NCBI GenBank assembly: GCA_002395775.1
Contig: DGUV01000068.1
Span: 1-64,000 of the forward strand
Direction: 5' to 3'
DNA: 64,000 nt
From: Prevotellaceae bacterium UBA4301
Lineage (GTDB): Bacteria; Bacteroidota; Bacteroidia; Bacteroidales; Bacteroidaceae
In this document: positions 62,046 to 64,000 of the stretch, one piece after another
How positions within the stretch are numbered: position 1 is the first letter of the stretch
How the letters are laid out: each line of letters opens with the position of its first letter
Program-made: the position numbers and the translations under genes
The notes under the pieces: generated by a model
Told to the model about the DNA's origin: nothing
What the model saw: only the letters and a program-made list of their open reading frames with translations
Databases searched by the model: none

Positions 62046-63487
62046 TGTCTTTGCAGTTTCAGTTGTTCTTCAATTTCATTCACACGCTGCACGGTGAGTG
62101 GATAGAAACGGGCAATAATAATTGCCAGTAGGGCAACGGCGGCAGGGATGAAGGACATTAGATACCAAAGGACACGGATAGCTGACTCAGGTTGTTCCAA
62201 CACAGTTTGTGCCGCCAATTGTTCATCTGTTCGAGGTACATAACCACAAGCTCCGAGTAACCACAACACTGCTGCACCACCTATGGCACCGCCAAACTTC
62301 TGAGCCATAGATGAGGATGAGAAGATGAGGCCTGTACTGGCAGTCTTGTACTTCAGTTCAGCATAATCGCTGACATCAGCATACATCGACCAGATGAGAG
62401 GCGACATAATACCCGTAAGCATAGATATAATAACCTGCATCAGTAGCATGAACCAAAAGCCCAATGGCGATACGGGGATGAAGAAAAATAGTATAGAGCA
62501 GATAATTAGGCAGCTGTTAACGCATATGAAAGTAGACTTCTTGCCCAACCGACGAGCCAACGGAACGGTGCAGGCAACACCTATCATATTGGCAACTTCG
62601 CCTATGCTCAAGAACAATCCTGCGTAGAATAGAATGCTCATTCCCTTTCCTCCACCAAAGGAAGGGACATGCAACATCGCATCAAAACCAATAACATCAG
62701 CAAAATAGTAGGCAACAGTGGCACCACGAATAGTGCAGAAGAGATTGAAACAGAGTGCAGCACCTATCATCAACCACCAAGGACGATTGCTGAGAAGCGC
62801 TTTAAAGTCACTACCAATGGAAACAGTGCTAATGGTCTTTAGTCGCTCACGAGTAAGGGCAAAGCATAGCAGAAAGAGCAGGAAACATGCCGCAGCAATA
62901 ACAATCATAGCCCCTTGCCAAGCATCAGCTGTGCTTATTGAAGATTGACCATTGAACATTGATGATTGACCATTGTTCGTTATCCATTTCACAAGCGGTT
63001 CCCATGCGGCCAACGCGATAAACGAGCCACCATAGGCAAAGAACATTCGGAATGATGAAAAGACGGTTTTTTCTTGTGAATTATCGGTGATTACGCCCAA
63101 CATGGCACCATAGGGAACATTAATGCCTGTGTAAACAGTCATCATCAAAATATAAGTAATGTATGCCCAAATAAGTTTTGCCCCATACTCCCAGTCGGGT
63201 GTGGTAAAAAGCAGAATTCCACAGATGGAGAACAACGGAGCAACCCATAATAGATAAGGACGATACTTACCCCAACGCGTCTGTGTTCGGTCAGCAATAA
63301 TACCCATCATGGGGTCAGAAACGGCATCCCAAATACGGGTCACCAGTACCAACACCGCTGCATCTGCAAGACGCAGGCCAAAAATGTTGCTGTAGAAAAA
63401 GGGAAGATAGTAAGAAAACACCTTCCAGAACATCGACGACGACATGTCGCCCAGTCCATAGCCTATTTTCTCACTTAATCGTGCCAT
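62042..63487 (-). CDS. GPH/MFS-type sugar:cation symporter (mannooligosaccharide)
   Basis: 481 residues with 12 membrane helices and the GPH family layout: KIGYGLGDMSSSMFWKVFSY at the N-terminus, SDPMMGIIADRTQTRWGKYR, and NVPYGAMLGVITDNSQEKTV. It likely imports mannobiose or mannooligosaccharides. In the central loop NNGQSSMFNGQSSIST is encoded by a 7-bp-period tract (62942-62976), an apparent insertion between helices 6 and 7. The start overlaps the GH130 end by 13 bp. Confidence 0.9.
   Translation of the reverse strand: MARLSEKIGYGLGDMSSSMFWKVFSYYLPFFYSNIFGLRLADAAVLVLVTRIWDAVSDPMMGIIADRTQTRWGKYRPYLLWVAPLFSICGILLFTTPDWEYGAKLIWAYITYILMMTVYTGINVPYGAMLGVITDNSQEKTVFSSFRMFFAYGGSFIALAAWEPLVKWITNNGQSSMFNGQSSISTADAWQGAMIVIAAACFLLFLLCFALTRERLKTISTVSIGSDFKALLSNRPWWLMIGAALCFNLFCTIRGATVAYYFADVIGFDAMLHVPSFGGGKGMSILFYAGLFLSIGEVANMIGVACTVPLARRLGKKSTFICVNSCLIICSILFFFIPVSPLGFWFMLLMQVIISMLTGIMSPLIWSMYADVSDYAELKYKTASTGLIFSSSSMAQKFGGAIGGAAVLWLLGACGYVPRTDEQLAAQTVLEQPESAIRVLWYLMSFIPAAVALLAIIIARFYPLTVQRVNEIEEQLKLQRQ
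62942..62976. repeat. 7-bp-period tract inside the symporter gene
   Basis: gattgac / cattgaa / cattgat / gattgac / cattgtt units; translated as NGQSSMFNGQSS, a 7-residue peptide repeat. Confidence 0.6.
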
Positions 63488-64000
63488 TGCTTGTTCTTGT
63501 TTATCAGTCGTTTGATGGTTTCCACACTGGCACCTGTCGTCAATCCGTCAGCAGGAGTATTCATGCAATAGTCAACAAGTCTGTCGACCGAGGAAACTGC
63601 CACATGCAGACGAGTGTCACTCGAGGCATAGTAGATGAGCACCCGTCCGTCGGGGTCCTGAATCCAACCGTTTGAGAAACAAACATTCATCACGTCGCCC
63701 ACATACTCGCCTCCCTGCGGAGCCAGAAAGTAGCCTCCGGGCTGGGCAATGACGCGCGTCGGGTCGTCTAAGGCTGTCATATACAGATAGAGAACGTAAC
63801 GCAGTCCGCTGGCCGTTCCGCGTACGCCATGGGCCAGATGCAACCATCCCTGGGGAGTCTTCAGCGGAGCCGGCCCCTCGCCGTTCTTTACCTCCATGAT
63901 GGTATGATAGTGGCGGGCATTGATGATGATTTCCTCCTCCACCTCAGCATGCTCGATGTCCTCAACCAAAGCCCATCCGATGCCCCCGCCCGAGCCCGTG
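63475..64000 (-). CDS. GH130 mannoside phosphorylase, C-terminal part; runs off the right edge
   Basis: The frame is open from the stop at 63475 to the end of the window (about 175 codons). It reads TGSGGGIGWALVEDIEHAEV, NARHYHTIMEVKNGEGPAPL, GWLHLAHGVRG and GDVMNVCFSNGWIQDP, which are GH130 blocks. The known enzyme of this type, 4-O-beta-D-mannosyl-D-glucose phosphorylase, splits mannosylglucose with phosphate to mannose-1-phosphate and glucose. An ATG at 63969 is inside the frame and not the start. About 55 percent of a 320-390-residue enzyme is visible. Confidence 0.92.
   Translation of the reverse strand, partial: TGSGGGIGWALVEDIEHAEVEEEIIINARHYHTIMEVKNGEGPAPLKTPQGWLHLAHGVRGTASGLRYVLYLYMTALDDPTRVIAQPGGYFLAPQGGEYVGDVMNVCFSNGWIQDPDGRVLIYYASSDTRLHVAVSSVDRLVDYCMNTPADGLTTGASVETIKRLINKNKQWHD

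Overview
The window looks like part of a Prevotella-like chromosome (order Bacteroidales, phylum Bacteroidota). Support comes from promoter boxes of the form TAnnTTTG ahead of about 25 genes, almost no Shine-Dalgarno sites, OmpA/TlpA/porin/T9SS-tail protein types, a FeoA-FeoB fusion, the rsfS-ftsH-cdsA gene order, a ResB-CcsA fusion, and a GH130 / symporter / cellobiose 2-epimerase cluster as known from Bacteroides fragilis. It is mainly core chromosome. I see no phage, insertion sequence, rRNA operon or CRISPR array; one tRNA gene is present.

Layout. 1-4.3 kb: end of a class I fumarase, a small exported protein, an ATP-grasp protein, an inositol-monophosphatase-like enzyme and xerD. 4.5-11.7 kb: a minus-strand operon (GNAT-like protein, parE, coaD, S41 protease, ybeY, Ser-type sulfatase). 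11.9-16.2 kb: two tandem OmpA-like porins and a membrane phosphoglycerol-transferase-like protein. 16.2-16.7 kb: a decayed gene. 16.7-19.9 kb: feoAB, its small Cys-rich partner and a small barrel protein. 19.9-25.4 kb: an exported PI-PLC, then a Rid-family / ResB-CcsA / PBP4 operon. 25.4-32.8 kb: a five-gene envelope operon (two porins, imelysin, di-heme oxidoreductase, haem lipoprotein) facing a hemerythrin-LuxR regulator. 32.9-39.6 kb: cdsA, ftsH, rsfS, tRNA-Gln, a DUF349 protein and corA with an unusual leader. 39.8-42 kb: an acyl-CoA:carboxylate CoA-transferase and a flavoprotein. 42-45.8 kb: a GC-rich block with an ECF sigma factor, a membrane-barrel fusion (possible anti-sigma), a serpin and a barrel protein. 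45.9-50.5 kb: two TlpA-like thioredoxin proteins and a membrane-anchored regulator. 50.6-58.8 kb: pyrH, birA, tadA, a SIMPL protein, cysK, metY, an Lrp-type regulator and a Kef-type antiporter. 58.9-64 kb: a beta-mannan catabolic operon (GH130 phosphorylase cut by the window end, symporter, cellobiose 2-epimerase) followed by a secreted esterase.

Functional links. Envelope redox and metal handling recur: Fe(II) uptake, cytochrome c maturation, the haem/imelysin operon and a putative diiron regulator. Sulfur assimilation pairs cysK with metY. The mannan operon follows the known route mannobiose to mannosylglucose to mannose-1-phosphate plus glucose.

The most unexplained signals are non-coding: a dispersed family of degenerate 7-bp-period tracts near gene starts and inside three reading frames; palindromic inserts inside coding sequences; a 75-bp tandem repeat copying a gene's 3' end; four genes with promoter boxes only 5-8 nt from ATG; and a corA leader with a short acidic uORF and a hairpin over the ribosome-binding site.
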